A stretch of DNA of 64,000 nt from Mactra quadrangularis (taxonomy: Eukaryota; Mollusca; Bivalvia; Venerida; Mactridae): positions 39,209,917-39,273,916 of the forward strand of contig CM046298.1 of assembly GCA_025267735.1 (NCBI GenBank), given 5' to 3'. The notes under the pieces were generated by a model that did not search any database, was not told where the DNA came from, and saw only the letters and a list, made by a program, of their open reading frames with translations. A program made the translations under genes and the position numbers. Positions 1 to 11,204 of the stretch are shown piece by piece (position 1 is the first letter of the stretch; the number at the start of each line of letters is the position of its first letter).

Positions 1-57
1 AATTTAGTCCCTCCTAGTGATTGTTGTTCAAGAGATGTTGTACTGTAAAACACATAC
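1..57. repeat. dispersed repeat, partial copy at window edge
   Basis: The first ~57 bases (TTTAGTCCCTCC followed by a TGTTGTTCAAGAGA-like stretch) reappear with a few changes at 5798-5850. The copy is cut by the window edge. The family is not identified. Confidence 0.6.
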
Positions 58-229
58 GTGTATTTCACAAGTGTTATTTGAAAACCGTACAGTTTAATAT
101 CAGGATGACCTTACAGTGTGAGCAAATGGTAAAAAATGTAAAATTACAACAAACTAAAACAATTTTTGATCACTTCTATTACGAAAAAGTAAAATTTTTA
201 CAACAATGATTTATATTAAGGAATTTTTT

Positions 230-515
230 TTTGGGGGGGGGGGGCGTTAATGCCATAGCAACACATTGTATATGTCTTATTAAGGTGGTCAGTCAACATA
301 CTCTTTTCCTGGAAAGGCTAAATCTCTATTTTTAGCAGTTAACCAGACTTTACTAGGGGCATATTTCTGTAAGTGTCTGACAACTGCCCTGGTGAGTGGC
401 TGTCAAAATTATTTCATGATCAAGCTCTAGTAATTCCTTTCTGGGAATCAAACCTACCACTCCTTAATCGGTTGAGTTATGTGTGCTACTGACTACGCTA
501 GCCAGGCTACTTAAC
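230..515 (-). repeat. tRNA-derived SINE (minus strand)
   Basis: Read on the minus strand, a degenerate tRNA-like head lies at about 430-510. It is followed by a body that matches the SINE at 8320-8600: the shared parts are a GGCAGTTGTCAG stretch, the 'agctaaat' block, and a tail near GCTATGGCATTAACGCC. A C-rich run sits at the tail end. Head, body and tail in this order are typical of mollusc SINEs, and this copy is quite diverged. Confidence 0.6.
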
Positions 516-599
516 TTTTTTTAAATAGATAAATTGTGACATACCGTTGTGTGTTTAACCGCAACAGGCAGGTGTTACCACAGTGATACCATTAGCTCT

Positions 600-1265
600 T
601 AAAGTAGCTGCATCAGTAGTTGATGTTGATGATGATGATGATGATGATTGTATGAGTAAGGACAACAGTAGAGACAATGCTAATGGTGCTAAAATTGAAA
701 AAAATGATGAATATATATAAATAATGACAACAGTAGAGACAATGCTAGTGGTGCTAAATACGAAAAACAATGATGATGTTGATGATAATGATGATGATGA
801 TGAATAATTACAATGGTAGAGACAAAGCTAATGGTGCTGAAAATAAAAAAATGATGATGATAATAGTGATTGTTTAAGTAATGACCACAGTAGAGACAAT
901 GCTAATTGTGCTAAATGAAACCATAATGATGATGAAAATGATGATGATGGTGGTGGTTGTATGAATAATGACAATAGTAGAGAATGCTAATGGTGATGTA
1001 AATAAAAAACATAATGATAATGATGTTGATAATGTTGATGAATAATGACAATATTAGAGACAATGCTGATGGTGATGTAAATGAAAAACATAATGATGAT
1101 GATGTTGATAATGTTGATGAATAATGACAATAGTAGAGACAATGCTGATGGTGATGTAAATGAAAAACATAATGATGATGATGTTGATAATGTTGATGAA
1201 TAATGACAATATTAGAGACAATGCTGATGGTGATGTAAATGAAAAACATAATGATGATGATGATG
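600..1265. repeat. imperfect minisatellite with GAT-rich spacers
   Basis: About eight copies of an AGAGACAATGCTAATGGTG-like core recur at roughly 670, 734, 818, 891, 978, 1053, 1134 and 1214. They are separated by GATGAT/AATGAT runs, and the last three units are nearly identical. Open frames on the minus strand here (poly-Ser, poly-His) only reflect the triplet repeats and are not called as genes. Confidence 0.85.
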
Positions 1266-1281
1266 GTTGATAGGGCAATTT

Positions 1282-3798
1282 CACTGGCACCAGAGTCCAT
1301 ATCGTATGATTGTAATGCGTACGTCCCTATATATAGTTCTCTGTACATACATATACAATAAACCACAGGGATTCCGAACGATTATCATTTATACCTATAA
1401 TATATACAAGGGGTCCAACATCAAAATTATGAAAATTAACCCTTGCGTCACAGAAACATGCATCATTCCGTTATTTTTTCGAATATTCTCATCAGGTCTT
1501 CAGGTTTCGATACAGAAGACATTTGTCTATCCAAAAAGCCTAAGTTTTTTACAACAAATTTACAACTTTTTACATTATTCAAGCTAGTTTCTCGTAAAAC
1601 GCACTGAAAAAGGTTAGTACGACACAGGTCCGTCCCCTAGTCTTACCCCTGTAAAAAACGTCTTTTCCGCGAAATACCGGTCAAATTATGTATTGGTTCG
1701 ATGGAATATGTTATTTTCTTCAACAATCCTCAACTAACCCTACTAATCTTCGTCTTTAATTGATGATAATCGTCCTTTTTTCATTTCCGAGACGAAGTCG
1801 CTACGGAACAGCCATCTTACGTATCACGTGAATATTATGTATCGCGATCGTTCATTGGTTCTTGCTGATAATATTGGTTGGTTCCCCGCTTATCGTATGT
1901 CGTTAAGTACATACGTATATAAAACAGAAAACCAGTCAATAGTAACCGTTGTCGTACATTCTATAAATAGAAACAAACTCTCCGCAGTGGTTATCTCCCT
2001 TTATCAAATCAATTACGTAGCATAGCGTGACGTAAGCACTGTGAGGAGTTAGAAGGTGAAGTCAGACCGTTTACGTAAATTTTGTTGACAAGGTGTTAAC
2101 TCCAGATAAAAATGGATGAACCATAAGCCACCCTTTCCTTCAGGCCTGATATGATATATGGATTCACAGGGCTTATAGAGTATTCATCGAATAATTCAAA
2201 TTAAATAAAATTTGGCCTTATAGTTTCTAATTGTAAATCATTACATGATCTTAGCTCACCAGTTCATTCTCATTTTGGTTAATGGGCAACACATGTTGTC
2301 ATGAATAATATCCATATATAGTTTGTTTTATATAAAATCTATAAATAAACTCAATATGTATGAAGGTTTGTGGTATTTTTCTTGTTTACAATGTACTTTG
2401 TCCCGACGTTGAAGCCATTTATATATATTAAACGTATCGAAAATCGAGAACCACCACCGTTTTGACGTCATCCAATCAGATCGCTCGTTAGTACAGCAGC
2501 ATGGCAAGTAGTCACGTGACTCGTTGATGATTTAAGATGGCTGTGCGGTAGCGACTTCGTCTCGGAAATTGAAAACAGACAATTATCATCATTGAAAGAC
2601 GAAGATTAGTAGGGTTAGTTGAGGATTGTTGAATAAAATAACATATTTCATCGAACCAATACATAATTTGGCCGGTATTTCGCGGAAAAGACGGTTTTTA
2701 CAGGGGTAAGACTTGGGGACGGACCCGTGTCGTACTAACTTTTTTCAGTGCGTTTTACGAGAAACTAGCTTGAATTATGTAAAAAGTTGTAAATTTGTTG
2801 TAAAAAACTTAGGCTTTTTGGATAGATAAATGTTTTCTGTATCGAAACCTGAAGACCTGATGAGAATATTCGAAAAAATAACGGAATGATGCATGTTTCT
2901 GTGACGCAAGGATTAATTTTCATAATTTTGATGTTGGACCCCTTGTATATATTATAGGTATAAATGATTATCGCTAGGAATCCCTGTGCAATAAACATGG
3001 TATTGAACGTTTTCTGCAGTGTATACGGCCCAAACCGTTTTTCTTCAATTCGATTTGTATCTGAAAGAAAATGTCGGTCTCAATTTAAAGATTAAACATT
3101 ACTCTAACATCATGCAAAGTTACAAGTTTGTATCTGATACCCTTTTCATGAAATTTATATTAATTTCAGAATCACTAGTTTGCAGCGATTCAACGTCACT
3201 ACTGACTTCCGGTTTAACTTAACCTGGTTCCCTGGATATTAATGATTACGTAGACAGACGCAGAATATATCATTGATTACGTATATATTCTATTTATAGA
3301 ACTTGGGACACGTAAATGTTTACCTAGGCAGTGCGCTCCGATTGGGTTTAAATTTGGCGCGCTTCATTGACAAGGTACGGGAAAAGTCTCGAGGAGTTTA
3401 TCAACCAATCAGTTTACGCTGGTAAACGCGTCATGATTAAACCGGAAGTGAACAGTGACTCTCAATCGCTACAAAGTGATAGTATTGAAATTACGATTAA
3501 TTTCATAATAACCGTTTAAGATATAAAGTTTTTGAATAGTCAGTTTTGTAAGGAAATGTTTAATCTACAAAACGAGACCGATATTTGCATCCAAATATAT
3601 TGGTAAAGGTAAAATAAATCTGTCAGACCGTACCTACTGTCAAAATGGTTCAATACCATGTGAATATCATAATGATTGTATAGATCTAGTCATAACTCGT
3701 ACACGGTGATTAATACGGGAGCGATTTTTAATTGTGTTTGTTGACAAAATATTATATGTGTGTGCATTTTAAAGAATGTGAGGACTCTAGTGCCAGTG
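1282..3798. mobile_element. 8-bp-TSD DNA transposon, interrupted by a nested element
   Basis: The outer termini are CACTGGCACCAGAGTCC at 1282 and its inverse, with one mismatch, ending at 3798. The 8-bp direct repeat GGCAATTT flanks both ends (1274-1281 and 3799-3806). The segment 3000-3798 is closely similar to 59570-60366, the same family without the internal insertion. There is no convincing transposase frame. The 8-bp TSD and short TIR suit the hAT group, though other 8-bp-TSD families are possible. Confidence 0.88.
1364..2988. mobile_element. nested foldback-type element with ~465-bp inverted arms
   Basis: The ends read CACAGGGATTCC at 1364 and its inverse ending at 2988. Both are flanked by the perfect 8-bp repeat CAATAAAC (1356-1363 and 2989-2996). 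Each end is a long inverted arm (about 1364-1831 and 2511-2988) that stays recognisable base for base, with scattered changes. The centre has no convincing coding frame. The element interrupts the older transposon, so it arrived later. It fits a non-autonomous hAT-like foldback element. Confidence 0.9.
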
Positions 3799-4064
3799 GG
3801 CAATTTTAATGACAGTGAAAGCAGTTATGTTAAGATGCTATATTAAATCATTAATAATTCGGAATAAATAACGCAGGTATTGACTTGAATTTAAACTTTC
3901 TTATATGCAAGTAAGGCATCGATGACCCAAGCAAGTTAGAATTAATCACATTGCCAGCCCTGAATAAAGTGAGGTGGACTTTTAATAAATCGCTCATTCG
4001 GGGCATTCAGCGCTTTGATTTACTTACTTAATAGTAATTTTCGGTATACAAATGTACAGGATAG

Positions 4065-4203
4065 TCTTTAATGAAAGTGTAGTTATAACTTGTAAACGAT
4101 AATGTATACGGGCCGATTTTAATTGCGTTCGTTGATAAATATTATTATTAAAGTATATGTATGTGTATTTAACAAGTTAAAGAACTCTGGTGCCAGTGGT
4201 TTT
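4065..4203. mobile_element. right-end fragment of the CACTGGCACC transposon family
   Basis: The stretch ending AACTCTGGTGCCAGTG at 4203 matches the right end of the elements ending at 3798 and 60366, including the upstream TATAACT.GTA and ATTGCGTT blocks. No matching left end is seen nearby, so this is a truncated copy immediately beside the full one. Confidence 0.7.
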
Positions 4204-4375
4204 TACGTATTGAAGAGTCACATCCGGGTGTCTGCACATAATGTATTATTATAAAGTAGACGGACCTTGAAACAGTTGAATTTCAAATTCACATTAAAAA
4301 TTATAGCGCCAAGAATCAATTTAACTCTGTGGTAATATCAATAGAACAAATATATACATTGATGTATATACATAC

Positions 4376-4544
4376 CAACACTGTCAACTGTCTTATACAC
4401 AACTGGTACAGGTTGAACATTTTTCTTGAAACCAGGGTAATAGTTGTTTGGGTAGTAGCCCCCCTGGCTGGGTACTATACTCATACCAAAAGCCACACTG
4501 GCTGATAAGAGAACACAAGCTACCAGAACAAATGAAAGTTTCAT
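4376..4544 (-). CDS. secreted-peptide gene, signal-peptide exon (partial CDS)
   Basis: An acceptor (TTTTTCAG) precedes A-ATG at 4544. The exon encodes 56 residues and ends at a GTATGT donor (last base 4376), leaving one base of the next codon. The protein begins MKLSFVLVACVLLSASVAFG, a clear signal peptide. A short mature part follows that is rich in Tyr, Asn and Pro (two YYP-type motifs, then FKKNVQPVPVVYKTVDS). A likely noncoding first exon ends at 5166. I could not find the downstream exons; they should lie at lower coordinates, where transposons occupy 1.3-4.2 kb, or beyond the window. Secretion is well supported. The function (for example mantle or mucus peptide) is unknown. Confidence 0.6.
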
Positions 4545-5165
4545 TCTGAAAAACAAAAACAAACAAAAATGTATTGAAATCGTCAATCTCATTAAAACTA
4601 TACCAACTTGTAACGCCACTACATTTCCGATGAAGTAGATTAGATTGGGCACATCAATATCTACCCAAGTGCTACGTATATATATAAGACAATACGCAAC
4701 TCATTTGACTCCGGTAAATACTTGACTCAAACCCTTGATAACCCCTGTTTAAACATGAGTAGAACCCGGCTGTAACTACGGCGCTATAGCTCCTACTATT
4801 TTGGCCACGAAAGCAATTCTTCCGCAGCGCAGAAAAGACATTTTGAAGCAATTTGTGAAATTAGTCAAATCCTCAATGACCTCATGCGTCAATTTTGAAG
4901 AGGGTTTTATGGTGTAAAAAAGAAATGACAAGGCTGACAGTAAATTAATTTAACCAAAGACATTATTTGAGTCCAACCGCACTGATTACTGAAACACTTT
5001 TCACAATTATGTTCAAAATATGATAAATGCTTAACATTGTTAAAGCGTAATAATCAAACATTCGACCTAACAATTTATTTTAATTATCCTCAACATTAAA
5101 AAGCCCATAAGTTCAATTATTATTTAATTGAATTCATTAATTACAGATACATAAAATCATCTTAC

Positions 5166-5290
5166 CTTGCAAGTTAAGTTTGATTCACTGACTGTCAACA
5201 GACGGGCAAATTGAAACTTTATCCAAACCGGAAGTCGGTTGACCGGATAATTACAAATTATTACAAGATGGCCGTCTGTCAAAGACTTGT
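5166..5290 (-). other. probable 5' UTR exon of the secreted-peptide gene
   Basis: On the minus strand a strong donor (GCAAG then GTAAGATG) gives an exon end at 5166, about 620 bases upstream of the acceptor before the signal-peptide ATG. There is no in-frame coding continuity. The upstream boundary (transcription start) is only a guess. Confidence 0.4.
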
Positions 5291-5679
5291 CCCCCACGGG
5301 TAATATTACAATGTAGAAATAGAAATTTAGTGTGATATGTAAAAGATTATGTGTGAATTTAAACATGATATGTCTACTTATCAATATTATTTTTGATCTC
5401 TGTTAAAGGCGATCGTCTGGGTCCAGAACTGACACTAAGAATTAATTATTTTCCCCATGAACAGTGGTAGCATTCGTTGCAAATATATACTATGGTATAT
5501 TTTAGTCTATTTTCATCAATATGGTGTATTTTTGTTCCGTAAAAATGCCGGAAAAAACACCGACAAGAAAACAGATTGTCATCTTGTAAACAAAAAAATT
5601 CGCATTGACTCGTGGCTATGCCATAATAAAAAAGCTTACTCGAGCTTACAGCACATTTTGAAGAATACAGTATAACCTC

Positions 5680-5850
5680 TGCAGAGCAGCCTTCTACAGA
5701 ACAAATCCTCTGCACAACAACAGATTTTGACATTTCCCTTAGGTGCAATTTTAATTAATTTAACCTCTGCAGAGCAACAACCTCTGAACAGCAACACTTT
5801 TTAGTCCCTCCCAGTGAGTGTTGCTCAAGAGAAGTTGTGCTGTATAATAG
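5680..5850. repeat. dispersed repeat, related to the left edge of the window
   Basis: CCTCTGCAGAGCA occurs twice (about 5679 and 5764). The segment 5798-5850 matches bases 1-57. Small frames across this stretch on both strands are not supported as genes. Confidence 0.55.
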
Positions 5851-5989
5851 TTGCATGTAATATAACAAGTTGTTTCTAATCCTAACTATATGTCTTAATG
5901 CAAACGACATATTACTATTAAACATTCTTAGCCCAAATTGCTTTGAGAACAATCTCAAGACAATGATGATGAGTTTGAGATTTCACGCA

Positions 5990-7010
5990 GGTCCTTCTGC
6001 TCGATAAGTTTGCATTATGTGCAGCCCCTTAATAAAAAAAAACATACAAAAAGCTTAAATTATAGGTTTAAGAAGTATGCTTATTTGTTAGAAAAGTAAT
6101 ACTCCTACCAATGAGAAACTGTCGAGCATTGTCTCATATTGTACTGGTTAAAACTTCCTTTTTGGAAGGGGGTAAGCCACTTAATTAAATCGAGTTGTTT
6201 ATAGTTAATACTATAATTATACAAAAAATAACTGACGTCTAGATAGACGTATTGACTATAGAACTTATAGCCAATCAAATGCTCAACATCTTAATAAGAA
6301 GAGGAAGATAACTTCTGCTTCAAAATAATTGGTTATAGTTTATTTAACAATACATTTGTACTTATCTCAAGTACTTGTACGTAGGCGTTTGTAAACATAA
6401 AGCCTGTTTTACATCAGTCATTCGGTCGTCTCACGTAGACGTTTCTGCTCCTTAATCGACAGTGTTTGGGTGTCTCATCAAGATAGTCGTACGAAGCCCC
6501 TAGGTCATAATGGCCTCAGACATCAGTAGCTGTTTAAAGTGCTCATTTTCCCTGAGATTTGTGAGTTCGCTCGTGAGTCACATAGCAGATTAACTACAAT
6601 TTTGGGACTATCGCTTGACAACATTATAATTTTACAATAATGTTTGTCTTGCAAAGACCGCACGATGCGCGTACGATCACTTTGCTTTGGTGTTGTGACA
6701 ACATTGTCTCAAGACTGCTGTGTAAACTCTAAGAAATATGAAGACCTTGCTATATGAACTAGACAAAAATCTTCGTAGTATGACAGCTGCAAGTCTGATT
6801 TAAAATTGCTTGTGCCGCAGTTGTGAATATACAGCGATTGTTTTTGCGTCGCCCATTGAACGAAATAAAATTCGTGCTATCGACGTGAAATAGGCTTTAA
6901 ATGCTTTTATAACACTTAGTGGCATTCTCTTAACCGTTGTTTACTTATTCATTCATTTTCACTGTCTTCATGCCAGAACATTTGATTAAACATTTTTTTT
7001 AAGTTAGTTA
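5990..7010. other. upstream region of the lectin gene, nothing else recognised
   Basis: Ordinary AT-rich sequence. No open frame, splice-bounded exon, repeat copy or clear TATA box could be supported. It should contain the lectin promoter. Confidence 0.4.
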
Positions 7011-7024
7011 TTCTGCTAGTCAAA

Positions 7025-8041
7025 ATGACTTTGAATCATATTACTATTGGAATTTTGCTTGTTGTGTCTGGTGTAAATTGTCGATCTTTGAATGATTTTA
7101 AACGAAATATTAAAGAGCTAGCAGCAAATATCACATTTGATTTGATACAGTTTAGCAACAGTTTAGAAAATGAGTATGAGATTATTGATAAAAGAACAGA
7201 ATTAAACAATAATGGCAGTAACAAGGATGACGTAGCTAACATTGCTGGAGTTCCAATGAACACTGGCAATATTGCTCTGTATCAACTGATTGGAAAAATG
7301 GAAAATATAGAACGTGCACTTGTTGATGAGAAACAATATGTCAGAGAAAAGATTAATGCCAACAGGGTGTCACATTCGGACATTGAAGCAATGGTTAAAC
7401 TTTATATTGATAAGGAAATAAATGCTGTTAGAAATAGTGTTCAGGATGTAAAGAAACGTGTTGAATCAAATACTGAACGTATCAATGAAGTTGAAGCAAC
7501 CGTTACAAGTATGGCGAAAGATGCACTACAGCAAGGGCAAATACAGGGACACAATCGACAGAGAATCGAAAATCTGATCAAGGCGGTCAATGAAGTTTTG
7601 TTAGAACAGAAAATTAAAGAAAGTAACTGGCAATGCCACCTCGAGTCGTGCTATTTTGTTGGTCATAATGCAACTTGGGCTCAGTCTAAACAAGCATGTG
7701 AACAATCTGGTGCTTTTCTCGTGGAAGTTAATTCTGAAGATGAAAATACCTTTTTAGTTAACTTTGCCATAAGTCAAGGTGTTAGGGGAGACTATGGGTT
7801 TTATTTAGGATTATCTGATCTAGAACAAGAAGGGACGTGGGTATGGGCTACCAGTGGTAGAAAACTCACCGAAACCTTTAACAACTTCAAAGGTCATGAA
7901 CCTAATGGAGGAACAAAAGAAAATTGTCTACATTTATTCAGACAATCTAAATGGAAATGGAACGATACAAAATGTTACTATAAAATGGGTTATATCTGCG
8001 AAGTTAAGAAAGAAAATATGTTTTTAATTAAAAGTGCCTAA
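7025..8041 (+). CDS. intronless secreted C-type lectin with coiled-coil stalk
   Basis: A single uninterrupted frame of 338 aa; the start at 7025 has an A-rich context (GTCAAAATG) and heads a signal peptide. Residues 1-19 are hydrophobic and end ...SGVNC. Residues ~85-195 are a heptad-rich, charged helix (Glu/Lys/Asn-rich, no Pro) likely to oligomerise. Residues ~203-328 form a C-type lectin domain opening CHLESCYF, with ordered cysteines, an EPN tripeptide near residue 292 and WND near 313, closing with YICEVKK. In this family EPN plus WND marks calcium site 2 with mannose-type sugar preference, so calcium-dependent binding of mannose-like glycans is predicted. The role is probably extracellular recognition, in immunity or mucus; that is inference. 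Absence of introns contrasts with the other genes here and may reflect retroposition. A fuller transcript with a 5' UTR intron cannot be excluded. Confidence 0.9.
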   Translation: MTLNHITIGILLVVSGVNCRSLNDFKRNIKELAANITFDLIQFSNSLENEYEIIDKRTELNNNGSNKDDVANIAGVPMNTGNIALYQLIGKMENIERALVDEKQYVREKINANRVSHSDIEAMVKLYIDKEINAVRNSVQDVKKRVESNTERINEVEATVTSMAKDALQQGQIQGHNRQRIENLIKAVNEVLLEQKIKESNWQCHLESCYFVGHNATWAQSKQACEQSGAFLVEVNSEDENTFLVNFAISQGVRGDYGFYLGLSDLEQEGTWVWATSGRKLTETFNNFKGHEPNGGTKENCLHLFRQSKWKWNDTKCYYKMGYICEVKKENMFLIKSA

Positions 8042-8319
8042 ATTTTTTCTATTTGTAAAGGAAAATGTTACTTGACTGTGAAAAAACTTGTACATGTATC
8101 CTTGTCATAGTCTCTAAAGTTTCTTATAATTGCTTATACAAAGCGGAAGTGTATGAATACATGCTACAATCTAAAGGATAAAATCTAAACGAATCTCATC
8201 GTTGAAGTTGCGTTTGCAAGAAGTGTAATTATTGATAGTACAGACCATTTTTGACATAATGATCATGTTCACATAAAGTTGCATATCTCATTGTTTGCTT
8301 TTACTTTTTAGTAGTATTT

Positions 8320-8600
8320 AACGCCGTAGCAACACAGGTCATGTCACTGCGGTCATTCTACCTACTCACTGTTCCTGGAAAAGCTAAATCTCTGAATTTA
8401 GCTGTTATCAAGTTACTAGGCGCCAACTTCCGTCAGTGGCTGACAACTGCCCTACATGATTTAGAATCAGTGGTAGAAATGTGAATGGCCGTAGAAATTA
8501 TTTCATGACCAAGATAAACAAAAATATGCCCCGCCCGTGAATTGAACCTACAACCCCTCGACTGAGCTAGCCGTGTGGCTAAATCGGCTGTCACTCTTAT
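8320..8600 (-). repeat. tRNA-derived SINE (minus strand)
   Basis: On the minus strand it begins with a tRNA-like head (box A-like GGCTAGCTCAGTCGAGGGG, box B-like GTAGGTTCAATTC). A body with GGCAGTTGTCAGCCACTGAC follows, then a tail GTTGCTACGGCGTTAAAT. It lies 280 bases downstream of the lectin stop. Confidence 0.85.
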
Positions 8601-8883
8601 AGGTACATGGCTATTAGTGACATCTACGCTGCCATAGGAAATACGTTTCGAGTGGCATCTGGAACGACCTGTATATCATAACTAAGGTTTTTGAAGCCAT
8701 GACGAATGAATGGAAAAGAGTATGGTCATGCCCTCTTAAATGGGAAGGTTGGCTGGAACCCACGCACCAGTTTGAGAGGATATAAACCATTCCACGCTTT
8801 GTATGATGCCAAAGAGCTTGTATTACTATGTCATAACGCACGATAATGACGGACATTCGCAATTTGTAAATATAAATATTATT

Positions 8884-9155
8884 ATACCCCCGCTTCGAAG
8901 AAGAGGGGGGTGTACTGTTTTACCCTTGTCCGTCCGTGCGTGCGTGCGTCCGTCCGTCACAAAATTTCCGTCGCAGTTTTCTCAGCAACTATAACATGCA
9001 GCAGCCTAATACTTTGCATATTGCTTCATCCCATGGTCCCATGTGGTGTAAAGCGATTTCATGCTCCTTGCTCATCTACTTCCTGTCGTCGCATATTTTT
9101 AGATTTTTGCGGGGGTATCACTAGTGAGCATTAGCTCACAGATTTACTTGTTTTT
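8884..9155 (+). mobile_element. short inverted-repeat element (GCGGGGGTAT ends), copy 1
   Basis: ATACCCCCGC at 8884 and its inverse ending at 9118 bound 235 bases. Homology with copy 2 continues about 36 bases past the right boundary (CACTAGTGAGCATTAGCTCA onward). It contains a short (CCGT/GCGT)n run. Small open frames inside are not genes. The same element lies in inverted orientation at 19990-20245. It appears to be a nonautonomous repeat of the kind common in bivalves. Confidence 0.8.
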
Positions 9156-11112
9156 TATGTTTGCGTTTTTATCAACACTCATAACTTTCCATTGCTTTAA
9201 GCTTTATTATTAAACTGACAAACACATAATAAAGTTCGTTCTTTCGTTTAATCATCACGTTTAGTTCACGTATTGTTGTAGTATTATTTATATACATGTA
9301 ATACAAAAATATTAGAGTTCATACAATAATAATTAATTCAATATAATATCCACAAAGAAACAGTCACTAAAGTATTTTCACAAAATCGGTACATACATTT
9401 TTTCATTCTATAAATTAACATTCAGGTACAGTCATAGAATTTCGGATAAAAACTAGCGAGCAATTCGAGCTAGTAATTATTGAATTTTTACTGGCCCAGA
9501 CATATTTTTACGAGGCTTCAACATATTTTAGTTCTGATACTGTAACCATTTGTTTGTTTGGTTCCTGAAAGACAAACATGTTGGCAAGTGATATACACAA
9601 CGATACGGTAACCAGCCAGAGGATGCTACTATTTTCTTTGCAGTATGTGCATATATTGCTGATGTTTCACACAAATTAATGTCATTTTATGTATGTTATG
9701 TGTTTATGTATTGAAACAGAAACTCTTTAAGCACAAAACCTATGACATAATATGATATAAATGCATTCATGTCCAGACAAATGTGTTTGTCATTGTTTTC
9801 TATGGTTTTTAAGTTATAGCAAAAGTCTACATAATTCTGGAACACCCATCATGCATAAATTTTCTATAATTTGACCAAGTAATATATGATAATATCCTTT
9901 CGTTCTTAACTTTTCAAATACGTTCAACTTCAGCCATGTTTGCACTGACATAAAACTAAACTCGAATTTATTTGTTTAATAGCATATTCACTGTCCTACA
10001 AAGTTTCTTCTTAATACAATTAATTAAGTTGCTACCATTTCTAAGTTCAAAGTTGAAGAGTTAATTTCATTCATTATTCATGCAGAGGAAATGGAATTTT
10101 ATTGGTACTTAAATTGTTTTACTTGTGGCTAAAACTATCTATCAGTCTCCGAAACTATGATCAATGTATCTCAATGTATCTCAGTATCAAGTTTGAGATA
10201 TTTTTATTATTTCATATCTGTAAGACAAATGTACTCTCACGGTGATACAAACTCATTTGTGATTTTTGTGTGAATATGATCAATTTTAAAGCATTGGTTT
10301 GCTGACTAAAGAAGTGGAACAATAACTGATTTTGAATTACTTCTTCTATTTTCACAATTATTTTAACGTAATACTGTTTCGTTTTTAATAAAGTATTTCA
10401 TTTAAACGAGTATAAGGATAAAATAATCATTTATATGGTGGAAATGTAAAGGCTGACCTGTTTGGCAGCATTGCACCACTTTAATCATGACTTCATATTT
10501 ACAAAATGAGAACTCATTATGGTGATGTCAAAATAATCAAGTTTTAACTCACCTAGAACTGAAGCGTAGTAAAAGTGGTTTGAAAGTTACAGTCATTATA
10601 AACTTTGATATAAGCTTGAGATACTGATTTTTCCCAATTTGTGATTTTTCCTAAGAACATTGTGACTGGGTGATGCAAGAGCTCTATGTAATCATGTATA
10701 TAGCGTCCATGGGTGATGATAATCTATATAACAATTCTAGGCAATATCTTATGCCTAGAAAACCTACCTTTGTTAAGTCTCAAATCCCTGATCCGTGGTC
10801 TAACTGAACCGAAAGGCTGCCAGCATCAAACGATATTTTTTGAGGAAATTTCTATGCCAGCAGCCTGTGACAGGACCAGAAGATAGATCTCAAGCCATAA
10901 GCTTTTTTAAAACCAGTATTTAACCTTTAATAGAGGAAAACATGTTTCATGACCAAACTTTAAAAAGGCAAGTTGATCTGTTAAGAATATCAACTTTGGA
11001 CTGGTGTTAACCTTCTACCAACGAAGCTTAGGGATTGGACAATAAATTTTCTGAGCATTAGCCTCATTTATCATGTTAGATAAAGTAACACATACACACA
11101 TATTCAATACAT

Positions 11113-11204
11113 AGACTTATTGATAATTTTGCCGTTTTATTTGTAAACATTCATACTGTACATGTATGTTTTACTGAGTTAATGGCAAAATTATCAATAA
11201 GTCT
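11113..11204. repeat. perfect 21-bp inverted repeat with 50-bp loop
   Basis: AGACTTATTGATAATTTTGC plus C at 11113-11133 is exactly inverted at 11184-11204. There is no coding context. It may be a miniature transposon remnant or a transcribed hairpin. Confidence 0.8.

Noticed and set aside
911..1366. Minus-strand frames rich in His/Ser (911-1366, 1054-1290, 555-770)
   Set aside because: They run entirely through the GAT/AATGAT minisatellite; the composition is that of the repeat.
1267..3222. Frames at 1267-1587, 1828-2025, 2765-2998 and 3019-3222
   Set aside because: All lie within the nested transposons. The first and third are the same sequence in opposite inverted arms, and the last is shared with 59595-59792 by element descent.
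5446..5748. A 100-aa Cys-containing minus-strand frame
   Set aside because: It overlaps a dispersed repeat, has no signal peptide or splice context, and is overlapped by an equally long plus-strand frame.
8803..9134. Overlapping plus-strand frames at 8803-9134
   Set aside because: They fall in the short inverted-repeat element and its (CCGT)n run.
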